Assembly: GCA_036504855.1 (NCBI GenBank)
Contig: DASXUL010000016.1
Span: forward strand, 1-64,000
Reading direction: 5' to 3'
DNA length: 64,000 nucleotides
From: DASXUL01 sp036504855
GTDB lineage: Bacteria > Armatimonadota > DTGP01 > JAKQQT01
Shown here: piece after piece, positions 43,814 through 53,124 of the stretch
Layout of the letters: each line of letters opens with the position of its first letter
How positions within the stretch are numbered: position 1 is the first letter of the stretch
Notes under the pieces: model-generated
Told to the model about the DNA's origin: nothing
The model's database searches: none
What the model saw: only the letters and a program-made list of their open reading frames with translations
Made by a program: the position numbers and the translations under genes

Positions 43814-44368
43814 TTGAAGAAGTGGAAGGTCCCGATCCTCTTGTCCGCGGTCATTGCGGCGATGGGGGTATGCTACCGGCCTGTGTGGATTTCCGGCGCT
43901 TCCATGGCGCCGGCGTTCCGTAGCCACCAGATCGCCCTGATGGACACGCGTTACGCTCAGACCGGTGGCGTGCGCCTGGGGGACGTTGTGGTGTTTCGTC
44001 ACGGTCGCGAGGCATACGTGAAGCGCGTCTACGCCCTGTCCGGCGATACCGTTACGATGGTTCGCTTCAGTAACGGCATCTGCGTGTTGTCTCGGGATGA
44101 TCAATTCATCTTCAAGCGCGTGTGCCACTACGTGAAGCGGCACCCCGAGAAGGCGCGCCTGGAACGCATCCAGGTTCCCAATGGGTGCATGTACGTGTTG
44201 GGCGACAACCGCACCGCCTCCATCGACAGCCGGGATTTTGGCGCTGTTCCGGTCTCGGAAGTCATCGGCCGCGTCGTTTCCGCCCGCCAGGCCGCGGCGG
44301 ATGTGCCGGCGCACGTCTTCAGCCACATCCCCGCCTTGATGGCCCGCATCAGCTCCGCTCGCGCCTGA
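43814..44368 (+). CDS. lepB: Signal peptidase I (S26), copy 1
   Basis: The 184-residue membrane peptidase has catalytic serine S30 in SGASMAP and lysine K70 in EAYVKRVYALSGD, the Ser-Lys dyad, and GDNRTASIDSRDFG near 139-152. One N-terminal span anchors it. The start is TTG 43814. It is short for a signal peptidase but complete in all motifs. It shares YVKRVYA and RHPxxxxxxxxVPxG with the following gene, so they are likely tandem duplicates. Confidence 0.85.
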   Translation: MKKWKVPILLSAVIAAMGVCYRPVWISGASMAPAFRSHQIALMDTRYAQTGGVRLGDVVVFRHGREAYVKRVYALSGDTVTMVRFSNGICVLSRDDQFIFKRVCHYVKRHPEKARLERIQVPNGCMYVLGDNRTASIDSRDFGAVPVSEVIGRVVSARQAAADVPAHVFSHIPALMARISSARA

Positions 44369-44520
44369 CAAGCAGCCCCCTTCTGGTTCGCCGGCTGGGG
44401 GCTCCCCCGGCGGTCAGACCCGCGCCTTCTCGATTCCCATGGCAGATCGCCGCGAGCATGCGGAATATTCGGGTAACCGCGCCCCAGGCTAGGAGGCGCC
44501 GATTCGAGGGAGGAAGCGGA

Positions 44521-45087
44521 ATGACCCGAATTCCCGGGCCAAATCGTCCTCTGCACACCGGCCGCAGAAACCGTCGCCATGCCGTCACGGGCGGACTGGC
44601 CAGCGTGCTGTTGGGGTTTGGCCTCTTCTACCAGCCCGTTGTCGTCCAGGGGCAGAGCATGGCGCCTTCGCTGAAGGACGGCCAGGTTATCTGGATGGGG
44701 CGCCAGAGCCTTCGCCGCCACGCATTCCGCCGGGGCGATATCGTCATCTTCCGGCACGATAGCAACGTCTACGTGAAGCGCGTTTATGCGCGCGGCGGCG
44801 AAGTGGTGACCGTGGCCAACATGAGCACCGGCATGGTGGACCTGATGGACGACATGGCCGCCCCGAACCAACTGGCCGCGGCGCTGCGCCGCCACCCGCG
44901 CCTCGGATATATCAACCTCGTGCGGGTGCCAACCGGACAACTCTTCGTGGTTGGCGACAATCGCGCGAACTCGATGGACAGCCGCGATTTCGGGCCAATC
45001 GAGGAGCGCACAGTGATCGGATTCGCCGAACGCCCGGTTTCCGGGCTGCCGCTGAAGCGGGTCGCTTGGGGCGCGGCCGCGCCCTAA
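44521..45087 (+). CDS. lepB: Signal peptidase I (S26), copy 2
   Basis: The 188-residue protein has the dyad S46 (QGQSMAP) and K86 (NVYVKRVYARGGE) and GDNRANSMDSRDFG near 144-157. One N-terminal span anchors it. ATG 44521 follows GGGAGGAAG. The reading frame is open upstream inside copy 1, which is the frame shadow. The pair shows clear homology, with a diverged loop. Two such enzymes next to each other could separate signal-peptide classes; this is inference. Confidence 0.85.
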   Translation: MTRIPGPNRPLHTGRRNRRHAVTGGLASVLLGFGLFYQPVVVQGQSMAPSLKDGQVIWMGRQSLRRHAFRRGDIVIFRHDSNVYVKRVYARGGEVVTVANMSTGMVDLMDDMAAPNQLAAALRRHPRLGYINLVRVPTGQLFVVGDNRANSMDSRDFGPIEERTVIGFAERPVSGLPLKRVAWGAAAP

Positions 45088-45173
45088 CCCCTGCGTTGAT
45101 TCCCTTTTAGGGGCGGGCTACAATGGGCTTGGCGGCCATCCCACACCGGGCCGTCAGGCCCGGAGGCCCGCCC

Positions 45174-45617
45174 ATGACGCGCAGAATTCTGATATTGCAC
45201 GGCCCCAACCTCAATCGTCTGGGGCAGCGCGAAACCGCCATCTACGGAACCGAGACCCTGGATACCATCGACGCCCGACTCGCCGCCCTGGCGCGCGAGC
45301 TGAAGTGCGAACTGCGGACGCTTCAAAGCAATTCGGAGGGCGCCCTGATCGACGCTATTCAGGATGCCATCGGCTGGGCGGATGCCATCGTGATCAACGC
45401 CGGCGCGTATACCCACTACTCCTATGCCCTCCGCGACGCGCTGGCCGACGCCCGCCTCCCCACCGTTGAGGTGCATCTCTCCAACGTCTACGCGCGCGAG
45501 GCGTTCCGCCACACTTCCGTCATCAGCCCCGTGGTCACCGGCCAGATCTGCGGTTTCGGCTCGGACTCCTATTTGCTGGCCCTGCGGGCCGCGCGGTTGT
45601 TGGTGGACCGCGGCTAA
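45174..45617 (+). CDS. aroQ: 3-dehydroquinate dehydratase, type II
   Basis: The 147-residue enzyme of the shikimate pathway shows the type II motifs GPNLNRLGQRE (10-20), NAGAYTHYSYALRDAL (about 75-90) and VEVHLSNVYARE (about 98-109) and ends with the GFGSDSYLLAL loop. It dehydrates 3-dehydroquinate to dehydroshikimate as a dodecamer. ATG 45174 follows CCCGGAGGCCCG. Its end is followed by a shared ribosome site for the Xaa-Pro peptidase. Confidence 0.93.
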   Translation: MTRRILILHGPNLNRLGQRETAIYGTETLDTIDARLAALARELKCELRTLQSNSEGALIDAIQDAIGWADAIVINAGAYTHYSYALRDALADARLPTVEVHLSNVYAREAFRHTSVISPVVTGQICGFGSDSYLLALRAARLLVDRG

Positions 45618-45631
45618 GGAAGGTTGCACAA

Positions 45632-46702
45632 TTGTCTCGTCTCGATAGCCTCCGATCGAAGTTCGATGCCGCCGGCATCGACGCGCTCTACGTATCCAAC
45701 CTCGTGAATGTCCGCTACCTAACGGGCTTCACCGGCAGCACGGCGCTGCTGTTCGTAACCCGAACGGGGGCCCACCTGTTCGTGGATTCGCGCTATTGGG
45801 TGCAGGCCGCGCAACAGGTGTCCGAGGCGAAGATCGTGAACTGCAACACGCGCCTGGTTGCGGAGGCGCTGGAGGCCGTGAAGGCGATGAGCATCCCTCG
45901 CCTTGGCTTCGAGGCCGGCCACCTGACGGTTGAAGGGCGGGACCACGTGGCCGAAGCGCTGCCGGACGTGGAGCTGGTCTCCACCTCGGGGATGGTGGAG
46001 CGCCTGCGGCTGGTGAAGGATGCTGGCGAAGTGGCCGTCATCCGCCGCGCGTGCGCTCTGGTGGACGATCTGTTCCAGTACATCCAGGCGTTCCTGAAGC
46101 CCGGCGTGCGGGAGGTGGACATCGCTCTGGAACTCGAGTACCAGATGCGCAAGCGGGGGGCCGAGGCGGTCGGATTCGCCAGCATCATTGGCAGCGGCGA
46201 GAACGGCGCGAAGCCTCACGCCGGCGCCTCGGACCGCGCCCTCCAGGATGGCGATTTTGTGACCATGGACTACGGCGCGCGCGTGGACGGCTACAACTCG
46301 GATATCACGCGCACGGTGGCGATCGGCCACGTGACCGATAAGCAGATCGCCGTCTACAACACGGTGCTGGAGGCCCAGAAGGCCGCCGCCGCGGCGCTGC
46401 GCCCCGGCCTGAGCTGCGTGGCCGCCGATGCCGTGGCGCGCGATATCATCCGCGACGCCGGCTACGGCGACTACTTCGGCCACGGCCTGGGCCACAGCCT
46501 CGGCATGGACGTGCACGACGGCGCGCGCCTTTCCCCCGCCGCGGCCGAGAGCGAACGGGTGCAGGTTGGCGAGGTGTGGACCATCGAGCCCGGCATCTAT
46601 ATCCCGGATTGGGGCGGAGTCCGCATCGAGGACGACGTTCTCGTGACCGAGAACGGCCCCGAAATCCTCACGAAGGCGCCGAAGGAACTGATCGTGCTGT
46701 AA
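45632..46702 (+). CDS. pepP: Xaa-Pro aminopeptidase / M24 peptidase
   Basis: The 356-residue protein has the metal-binding residues of M24 peptidases: two aspartates in MDYGARVDGYNSDITRTVAIG, histidine in FGHGLGHSLGMDVHDG, and glutamates in WTIEPGIYI and VRIEDDV. The N-terminal domain is the creatinase-type fold. It cleaves amino-terminal residues before proline. TTG 45632 is the start, seven or eight bases after AAGGAAGG. It follows aroQ by 14 bases, so a short operon is likely. Confidence 0.9.
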   Translation: MSRLDSLRSKFDAAGIDALYVSNLVNVRYLTGFTGSTALLFVTRTGAHLFVDSRYWVQAAQQVSEAKIVNCNTRLVAEALEAVKAMSIPRLGFEAGHLTVEGRDHVAEALPDVELVSTSGMVERLRLVKDAGEVAVIRRACALVDDLFQYIQAFLKPGVREVDIALELEYQMRKRGAEAVGFASIIGSGENGAKPHAGASDRALQDGDFVTMDYGARVDGYNSDITRTVAIGHVTDKQIAVYNTVLEAQKAAAAALRPGLSCVAADAVARDIIRDAGYGDYFGHGLGHSLGMDVHDGARLSPAAAESERVQVGEVWTIEPGIYIPDWGGVRIEDDVLVTENGPEILTKAPKELIVL

Positions 46703-46839
46703 GGCGATTGTGCGATAAGCGGAACCCTGGTCACATTCATTCTGTCTTTGGTACCATGGAGACAACCTGGCAGGCATCTTGGCCTGCCATGGCAAAACAG
46801 AGAAGCCCCGCTCGGAAGGCGGGCACAAGGAGTATCACC

Positions 46840-47076
46840 ATGCGTATTCTTTCCACCGCCATCCTGGCGATGAGCATTGCCGCCGCGGCCGTCGCCGCCC
46901 CGAAGCCGGCCGCCAAGGGCCATGCCATGACCGCCAAGCAATGTTCCGCCGCCTGCACGAAGGCGATGCACGCCAAGGGCATGAAGGGATCCTGTTCCGT
47001 GGCGATGTGTAAGAGCGGACAGTGTCCAATGATGGCGAAGGCTACGAAGCCGGCCGCGAAGCCCGCGAGGAAGTAA
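46840..47076 (+). CDS. Small secreted Met/Cys/His-rich protein
   Basis: A 78-residue protein with a signal peptide (about 1-20, MRILSTAILAMSIAAAAVAA) and a mature part with four cysteines and several Met and His in a Lys-rich background (KQCSAACTKAMHAKGM, CSVAMCKSGQCPMMAK). This suggests a periplasmic copper- or other metal-binding peptide. The longer upstream reading is not supported; ATG 46840 follows CAAGGAG with good spacing. No family is recognised. Confidence 0.7.
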   Translation: MRILSTAILAMSIAAAAVAAPKPAAKGHAMTAKQCSAACTKAMHAKGMKGSCSVAMCKSGQCPMMAKATKPAAKPARK

Positions 47077-47229
47077 GGGTGGCCCGCGCCTTGGGCGCGC
47101 CGGCGTGAGGTTGGGGAGGCGGTTTCGCCTCCCCGCTTTCGCGTATGAGGCAGGGACGTTTCCGCGCGCTTCCGGCCGCCATGGGCTCGCGCAAATCCCT
47201 TCGCAATTGTCGCGGCGGCGGGGTATACT

Positions 47230-50200
47230 ATGCCCATGCCGCGCCTCTCCACAATCATCGTCGTCGTCTTCGCCGCAGCGGCCGCCCGCGCGGATACCCT
47301 CATTGCCGGAAATGTCTCTGGCGTCCTGGACATTGATCACAGCCCTTACGTGGCCACGGGCAACCTGACCGTGCCCTCCGGGGCAAGGCTAACGATATCC
47401 CCCGGAGTGGTCCTCCGCTTTCGCGACCGAACCATCCTCAACGTCTACGGCGCGCTCGATGCCGTGGGCACGGCGCAGGCGCCGATCACATTCACAGCGG
47501 ACAGCACCCTCTCACGCGGATCATGGGGCGGTATCGGCGTGTGGGAGGGAGCGGCCGGCACACTGCGTCAGTTCAGGGTCCGTTTCGCGGGGCTGCCTGG
47601 GGCGTTCACGCTGCCGGGGTCCTCGTCCCGCGCCGCGGCCCTGTTCGTCTACCGGGGCAGCCTCACCGCCTCGGATGGCGACGTTGGGACGGTGGGCGGG
47701 GATGCGCTCTTCTACCACAACGATGGAGCCATCGGGCATACCCTGAACGTGTCATCGTGCCGGCTGGCCGACGCCAGCCAGAACGGCGTTGAGGTTGGCG
47801 CGATCCAGCCTTCGGATGCGATCGCCGTTACGGGCAATTCCATAACGGGCAACGCCGGCTATGCCTTTCGCGTCCCGGCCGCGGCTCTGAACCGGGTGGG
47901 CGGCGGCAACGCCTTGTCCGGCAACGTGTTGGGCGACGCGGTGGCCATCGCCGCCGATTCCGATTCGCTGATTGAGGACACCACGCTGGCGTCCGGCGTG
48001 CCCTATATCATCTTCACGCGGCTGATAGTCCCCTCCGGATTCCGCCTGACGGCCGGGCCGGGCGTTACGCTTCAGTTCCGGCCGGCCGCGGTGCTGGACG
48101 TGCACGGCGCGCTCACGGCAGCCGGCGTACCCGGCGAACCGGTGATATTCACGGCGGATCTACCGCCGGCGCCTTGGGGCGGCATCGGGCTTTCCGAGGG
48201 CGCGCAGGCCACCGTCACGAACGCCGTCGTACGCTGGGCCGGCTATCCCAGCGCCTTCCAGTTGCCCGGAACCTCGGACTACGAGCCCGCGGCCATCTTT
48301 GCATACCGTGCGGACCTGACGATGGCGTCCGTCACGGTGGCGGACTCCGGTGGAGACGGAGTGTACTGGAGCAACGACTCCGCTACAGCGCATGCACTGG
48401 GCGTCTCCGGTTGCACCGTGTCGGCGCCCGCGCGAGACGGCATCGTGGCGGCCGCGTCCGGCTTGACGGATTCGCTGGCGATTTCCGCGAACGCCGTGAG
48501 CGGCGCCGGGCGATATCCCGTGTTGGCTCTGGCGCGGGCGCTTCCTGGCCTCCTGGGCAACGACATTACGGCGAATGCGCTTCCGGTGACGGCCGTATCT
48601 GGCGGCACGGTGGATGCCGATGTCGCTCTGGCGGCCACATCGCGCTATCGATTCCTCGCGCCGGTGACCGTGGCCGCCGGCGCAACCCTGCGCGTGGGGT
48701 CCGGCGCGCGGATCGACTTCGCATCTGACGCGTACCTGGATGTTTTTGGCGGCCTGATCACGCTGGGTGTGGCGGAGAGCCCGGTGATCTTCACTTCGGC
48801 AGCCGACTCGCCGCAGCGGGGCGACTGGGGCGGCATCGGGTTGGAGGAGGGAGCCGCGGCGACGCTCGATCACGCCGCCATCCGGTACGCGGGACAAAGC
48901 GATGCCTTCCTCATCCCTGGCCTCGGGATGCGGCAGGCGGGCCTGGTGGTGAACCGCGCCTCACTGACCGCCCACGGGCTAGATTGCGAGTTGAGCGCCG
49001 GCGACGGGCTGTTCCAGTACAACCCGGATGCCGATGCTCGCACGCTGTCTGTCACCGGCGGCGCGTTTGACGGCAATGCCGGCGACGGCGCCCGTCTGTT
49101 CAATATCGGCGCTGCCGACGCCGTAACGCTGCAGGGGGCCGCGTTCACCGGAAACGGGGGCTATGGTCTGGAAGTCGCTTCCGCGTCTCATCTGCCGGCT
49201 CTTTTGGGCCTCACGGCAACCGGGAACGCTTTGTACCCCTTCCGCCTGGCGGCCGAGGCGCTGCCCGGCCTCGCGGCGCCGGTGATGTCCGGGAACGCAG
49301 GGGGCGATGCCGTGGTGGTTCGCGGCGGCGCGATAGGGGCCAGCGCGAGCGTTCAGTGGCCGCTCCTTCTCGAAGGAGACGTTACGGTGGCCGCGCCGGC
49401 CACCCTGCAACTGGCGGCGGGAACGAGCGTCGCCATGGGCGAAGCCGTGAGCCTCCTGGTGTATGGAGGGTTGCGGGCGAACGGAACGCCGGAGCAGCCG
49501 GTGCGGTTCCTCGCGGCTGGGCCCGATCAAATGGCCGCGGCGTGGGGCGGCATCGGATTCGCGCCCGGAAGCTCCGGCGCCCTGAGCCATGTGGACGTTC
49601 GAGCCGCGGGCACGCTTTTCGATGCGCCGGGGATCGGCCCCGTGGCCGCGGCCATCGCGTGCAAGGATGCCGCCGTGTCGTTGGATGTCTGCCTGCTGCG
49701 CGACGGCGCCGGATCGCTGCTCTACCTGCGGGGGGATGCCCTCGCCTTCACGGCGCGGAACACAACGTTGGCGGATCCGCCGAATGGCCCACATGCCCGC
49801 CTGGTGGATGCCGCCGGCGGCGGGAGCGCCGTCTTTGGAGGGTCCAACGAAACGGGCTGCGATTTCATCAGCCTGCGCCCCTCCGCGGTGAGCAACCTCG
49901 GGCCGGCGCCGGTTTCGGCGACCTGGTGCTACTGGGATGCCGTGAACGGGCCGTCGCCCGGGGGCAGCGGCGCGGGCATCTCCGGGCAGGTGAGCTTTGC
50001 GCCCTTCCTCTCGTGGCCGCGCAACGTTGCGATCGCCAACGGACTGGCCGGGTCGGGCGATCTGAACGGCAACGGCGCTGTGGATGCGGGAGACGCGGCG
50101 CTGGCCCTTCGTCTGGCCGCCGGATGGCAGGCGGCCACATCGCGCTCCCTCGCGGCGGCGGATGTGCGCCCCAGGCCCGGATCCTCCGGCCCCTACGGCG

Positions 50201-50274
50201 ATGGCCGCGTGTCCCTGGACGATGCCGTCGCCATCCTCCGCCAGGCGCTGCAGCCAGCCCCGATCTGGCCGTAA
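47230..50274 (+). CDS. Secreted beta-helix repeat protein with C-terminal dockerin
   Basis: The 1,014-residue protein has a signal peptide (about 1-22) and four homologous modules of about 225 residues, each with V-P-S/A-G-A-x-L and VxFxxxAxLxVxGxL-type strands, a conserved WGGIG-box and a short F-L-x-G-x-G. This is a parallel beta-helix surface protein. The C-terminus has a dockerin-like pair: DLNGNGAVDAGDAALALRL and YGDGRVSLDDAVAILRQAL, calcium-binding repeats. A dockerin usually docks to a cohesin; no cohesin is in this window. Either 47230 or 47236 may be the start. It may attach to the cell surface or a complex. Confidence 0.75.
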   Translation: MPMPRLSTIIVVVFAAAAARADTLIAGNVSGVLDIDHSPYVATGNLTVPSGARLTISPGVVLRFRDRTILNVYGALDAVGTAQAPITFTADSTLSRGSWGGIGVWEGAAGTLRQFRVRFAGLPGAFTLPGSSSRAAALFVYRGSLTASDGDVGTVGGDALFYHNDGAIGHTLNVSSCRLADASQNGVEVGAIQPSDAIAVTGNSITGNAGYAFRVPAAALNRVGGGNALSGNVLGDAVAIAADSDSLIEDTTLASGVPYIIFTRLIVPSGFRLTAGPGVTLQFRPAAVLDVHGALTAAGVPGEPVIFTADLPPAPWGGIGLSEGAQATVTNAVVRWAGYPSAFQLPGTSDYEPAAIFAYRADLTMASVTVADSGGDGVYWSNDSATAHALGVSGCTVSAPARDGIVAAASGLTDSLAISANAVSGAGRYPVLALARALPGLLGNDITANALPVTAVSGGTVDADVALAATSRYRFLAPVTVAAGATLRVGSGARIDFASDAYLDVFGGLITLGVAESPVIFTSAADSPQRGDWGGIGLEEGAAATLDHAAIRYAGQSDAFLIPGLGMRQAGLVVNRASLTAHGLDCELSAGDGLFQYNPDADARTLSVTGGAFDGNAGDGARLFNIGAADAVTLQGAAFTGNGGYGLEVASASHLPALLGLTATGNALYPFRLAAEALPGLAAPVMSGNAGGDAVVVRGGAIGASASVQWPLLLEGDVTVAAPATLQLAAGTSVAMGEAVSLLVYGGLRANGTPEQPVRFLAAGPDQMAAAWGGIGFAPGSSGALSHVDVRAAGTLFDAPGIGPVAAAIACKDAAVSLDVCLLRDGAGSLLYLRGDALAFTARNTTLADPPNGPHARLVDAAGGGSAVFGGSNETGCDFISLRPSAVSNLGPAPVSATWCYWDAVNGPSPGGSGAGISGQVSFAPFLSWPRNVAIANGLAGSGDLNGNGAVDAGDAALALRLAAGWQAATSRSLAAADVRPRPGSSGPYGDGRVSLDDAVAILRQALQPAPIWP

Positions 50275-50318
50275 CGGCGTTCCTCCGAGCGGCCTTTGAG
50301 CGGCTGAAAGCGCCTATC

Positions 50319-51563
50319 ATGTTACCGATGTCCCTTTTACGGTATGTGGCCGCGGCGGCGCTGTCTGCGTGCGGCGCGTGGGCGGCGCAGGCGCCTAACC
50401 CGATCCCTCCGGCGGGCGTGTCCACGCGGGCGCTGCCGAACGGCGGCCTCGTGGTGGTTCGTCGCGACGCCTCCGCGCCTCTGTGCGTGGTGGACCTGTG
50501 GATCCGCGCCGGCGCCACGGACGATGGAGGTACCGGCGCGGCGCACGCGGTGGAACACATGGTCTTCAAAGGCTCCACGCCGGGGATCGATGACGCGCTG
50601 GAAGCCGCGGGCATTGTTGCCTATGCCGCCACCCTGGCGGACGCCACGCACTACTTGGCAACCGCGCCGGCGGACAAGGCGCCGCTTGTTGCGCGGACCC
50701 TCTGCCGCGTGCTGAACGCGCCGCGCATTGACCCGGCCGCTTGGGAGCTCGAGCGGCGGGTGATGCTGGAGGAGTCCGAGCGATCGCGGACAGATGCCGT
50801 GGCCGAGGTGCGGCGCGCCCTATCGGCGCGGTTGTTCGGCTCCGTATACGGCGCGCCGGTGGCCGGATCTCCCGAGGCGCTGAAAGCGCTGGGCGGCGCC
50901 GGGATTGCCGCCTTTCACCGGCGGTGGTACCGGGCGGATCGCGCCATTCTGGTGGTGGCGGGGAATGTAGACGCGGCGGCGGCGATGGACGGCGCGGTCG
51001 CCGCCCTATCAGCGGTGAAGGCGGAAGGCGACTCGCCAAAGGACATCCCGGTTCCCGCCGCCGTTGGACCGGTAGAGGCCGCCGTGATCCGCGACGATGG
51101 ATCCGCGGCTGGGTTGGCCTGGCCTGTAGACGGCGCTGATGCAGCGGCGCTGGAGGTGCTCTGTGAAGTGCTCCGGTCGCGCCTGCCGGGCCGCATGGGC
51201 GGCGTAGCGAGGGTTGTCAGCGTCAGCCACCCGTGGCAGCGCGCCGCGCTGTTGGCGATTGTGGCGCAGGGATCGTTTACAGACGGCGAGCCGGTGATTG
51301 CCGCGTTACGGAAGGCCGTGGCCGCGGCCACGCTGGGCATCACGGCATCCGACGTGGCGGCGGCCGCCCGACGGAGTCGTTGGTCATGGTGGCTCGACCA
51401 CGAGACGCCGGCCGAGCAGGGGCGGGCCCTGGGGCTTGGCGCGGCGCTGGGCGATGTCCAAAGGGCATCGCTGGAGCCGGAGCGCCTGAATGCCGTGACC
51501 CTGGCCGACGTGCGTGAGGCGGCCGAGCGACTCACCGGCCCGCCTGCTTCGGCGCCGAGATGA
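50319..51563 (+). CDS. M16 family metallopeptidase
   Basis: The 414-residue protein has a signal peptide (about 1-23) and the inverted zinc motif HxxEH at H76, E79 and H80 (AAHAVEHMVFKG), with the third zinc ligand in the ELERRVMLEES region near 143-152. M16 enzymes are insulinase/PqqF-type peptidases that cleave small peptides. The frame is open upstream inside the beta-helix gene but ATG 50319 is the start with a signal sequence. It is placed right after the dockerin protein by 44 bases and may process it or its partners. That is inference. Confidence 0.8.
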   Translation: MLPMSLLRYVAAAALSACGAWAAQAPNPIPPAGVSTRALPNGGLVVVRRDASAPLCVVDLWIRAGATDDGGTGAAHAVEHMVFKGSTPGIDDALEAAGIVAYAATLADATHYLATAPADKAPLVARTLCRVLNAPRIDPAAWELERRVMLEESERSRTDAVAEVRRALSARLFGSVYGAPVAGSPEALKALGGAGIAAFHRRWYRADRAILVVAGNVDAAAAMDGAVAALSAVKAEGDSPKDIPVPAAVGPVEAAVIRDDGSAAGLAWPVDGADAAALEVLCEVLRSRLPGRMGGVARVVSVSHPWQRAALLAIVAQGSFTDGEPVIAALRKAVAAATLGITASDVAAAARRSRWSWWLDHETPAEQGRALGLGAALGDVQRASLEPERLNAVTLADVREAAERLTGPPASAPR

Positions 51564-51569
51564 GACGGC

Positions 51570-51914
51570 TCAGGTCACCCCGTGGCTCAGGGCGGATTCC
51601 TCATCGTCGTACATTGTAAGGAGCTGCGTGAGCTTCGTGATGTCGAAGACGCGGCGTATGCGCGGCGAGTGGCACACCACGGCCAGTTCTCCCTCGCGCT
51701 CGCGAAGGCGGGCGAGCGTGCCAACGAGCACGCCCAGCCCGGCGCTATCGATGTAATCCAGGCCGTCCAGGTTAACGATGATCAGGCGAGCGCCGGCCTC
51801 AACGCGGCGGTTGATGATGGAGCGTGCCACGGCAACGTGGGAGAAATCGAATTGGCCGTTGAAGCGCACGATGACCGCGTCGCCGCGCTCTTCCTCGGTC
51901 ACATCAAAACTCAT
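51570..51914 (-). CDS. STAS-domain anti-sigma factor antagonist, second copy
   Basis: The 114-residue protein is a STAS domain with the phosphorylation serine in YIDSAGLGVLVG near 62-73. ATG 51914 is the start, after AAGGGA. It is convergent with the M16 peptidase gene and divergent from holA. It may respond to a different kinase than the STAS protein at 35914, which differs outside the motif. Confidence 0.85.
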   Translation of the reverse strand: MSFDVTEEERGDAVIVRFNGQFDFSHVAVARSIINRRVEAGARLIIVNLDGLDYIDSAGLGVLVGTLARLREREGELAVVCHSPRIRRVFDITKLTQLLTMYDDEESALSHGVT

Positions 51915-52031
51915 ATGGTTCCCTTCTCGGTGAACTTCCAGCAATGTACTGCGATCATATACCCAGTTTCGACCGTTACCTGACAAGCGGCGGGCATCGC
52001 CGCGGATGGGCGGCCAGGGCGGCATCCCTCA

Positions 52032-53048
52032 ATGAACATGGACAATGAGCAAATATATCCCGTCTACTTGCTGAAAGGGAAGGAAGGCGTTCGGCGGGGC
52101 GAGGCGTTGTCTGGCCTGATCGACCGCCTGACCGACGCGGCCTTCCGCGATTTTGACCTGGAGCGGATCGACGGCCGGTCGGCGACAGCGGAGCAGGTGC
52201 TCTCCGCCGCGGGCGCCGCGCCGTTTGCCTCGCCCCGCCGGTTGACGGTGGTGGAAGATGCCCAGCGGATGGCGCCGGACGCGGTGCAGAAGCTGCAGAA
52301 GCTGCTTTCCACGCAGATCGGGGCGCGGAGCGCGGTGGTCTTTGTTGCCGGTGAGACGGGGGATGGTGAGAAGGTGCAGGGGGTGATGCGGCGTTTGGAG
52401 AACCTCGCCAAGTCGATGGGCGTGGTTCGCTCTTTCGATCCGCTGAAGCCGGCGGAAGCGGCGCAGTGGCTAACGCGGGCGGTGCAGAGTGCGGGCCACA
52501 CGCTGGAGCCGGAGGCCCGCATTGAGATGCTGGCGCGCGTGGGGCCGAATCTCGGCGTGTTGGAACGAGAGGTTGAGAAGTTGGCGGTGTTCGCCGGAGA
52601 CCGCAAGGCGATCACGCGGGCGGATGTTGTGGCCGTGACGCCCGAAAGCGCGGAGTACAGCGTGTTCGCCCTGGTGGACGCGGTGAGCGAAGGCCGGGTG
52701 GCCGCGGCGATGCATGTGCTGCACGGCCTCCGAGCGGCCAATGAGCCGGCGCAACGGATCATGCCGCTGCTGGCGCGGCAGATGCGGCTTGTGTGGCAGG
52801 CCAAGCTCCTTTCCGAGGACCGCCACGCCACGGGGCGTCTGCCCAATGATCCCAACCTTCTCAAGCTGCCTCCGTTTCTGCAGGATAAGGCCCGCAAGCA
52901 GGCGCACCGGTTTACGTGGGACGACCTGTCGCGCGCGTTGCGTCTGCTGCTGGAGAAGGATTTGGCGCTGAAGGGTATCGAGGGCCCGCCGGCAACGGAC
53001 GATGAGGCGCTGGAAACCCTGGTGGTCTCGTTATGCCGCCCGCAGTGA
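52032..53048 (+). CDS. holA: DNA polymerase III subunit delta
   Basis: The 338-residue clamp loader delta shows the family pattern: N-terminal VYLLKGKEGVRRGEAL, VVEDAQRM, an AAA-like middle without functional Walker A, and a C-terminal KLLSEDRHATGRLPNDPN and FLQDKARKQ. Delta opens the beta clamp. It is followed at once by a strong hairpin terminator and stands outside a replication cluster. Confidence 0.9.
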   Translation: MNMDNEQIYPVYLLKGKEGVRRGEALSGLIDRLTDAAFRDFDLERIDGRSATAEQVLSAAGAAPFASPRRLTVVEDAQRMAPDAVQKLQKLLSTQIGARSAVVFVAGETGDGEKVQGVMRRLENLAKSMGVVRSFDPLKPAEAAQWLTRAVQSAGHTLEPEARIEMLARVGPNLGVLEREVEKLAVFAGDRKAITRADVVAVTPESAEYSVFALVDAVSEGRVAAAMHVLHGLRAANEPAQRIMPLLARQMRLVWQAKLLSEDRHATGRLPNDPNLLKLPPFLQDKARKQAHRFTWDDLSRALRLLLEKDLALKGIEGPPATDDEALETLVVSLCRPQ

Positions 53049-53067
53049 CGCCGGGGTTCAGCAACAA

Positions 53068-53102
53068 CGAGGGGGCTTCCCGGTTGCCGGGAAGCCCCCT
53101 CG
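53068..53102. terminator. Perfect 16-bp hairpin between holA and the PEP-CTERM gene
   Basis: CGAGGGGGCTTCCCGG pairs exactly with CCGGGAAGCCCCCTCG across TTG. It lies between convergent transcripts and can serve both. Confidence 0.75.
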
Positions 53103-53124
53103 CTATGCGCAGGGTGGCGACTGT

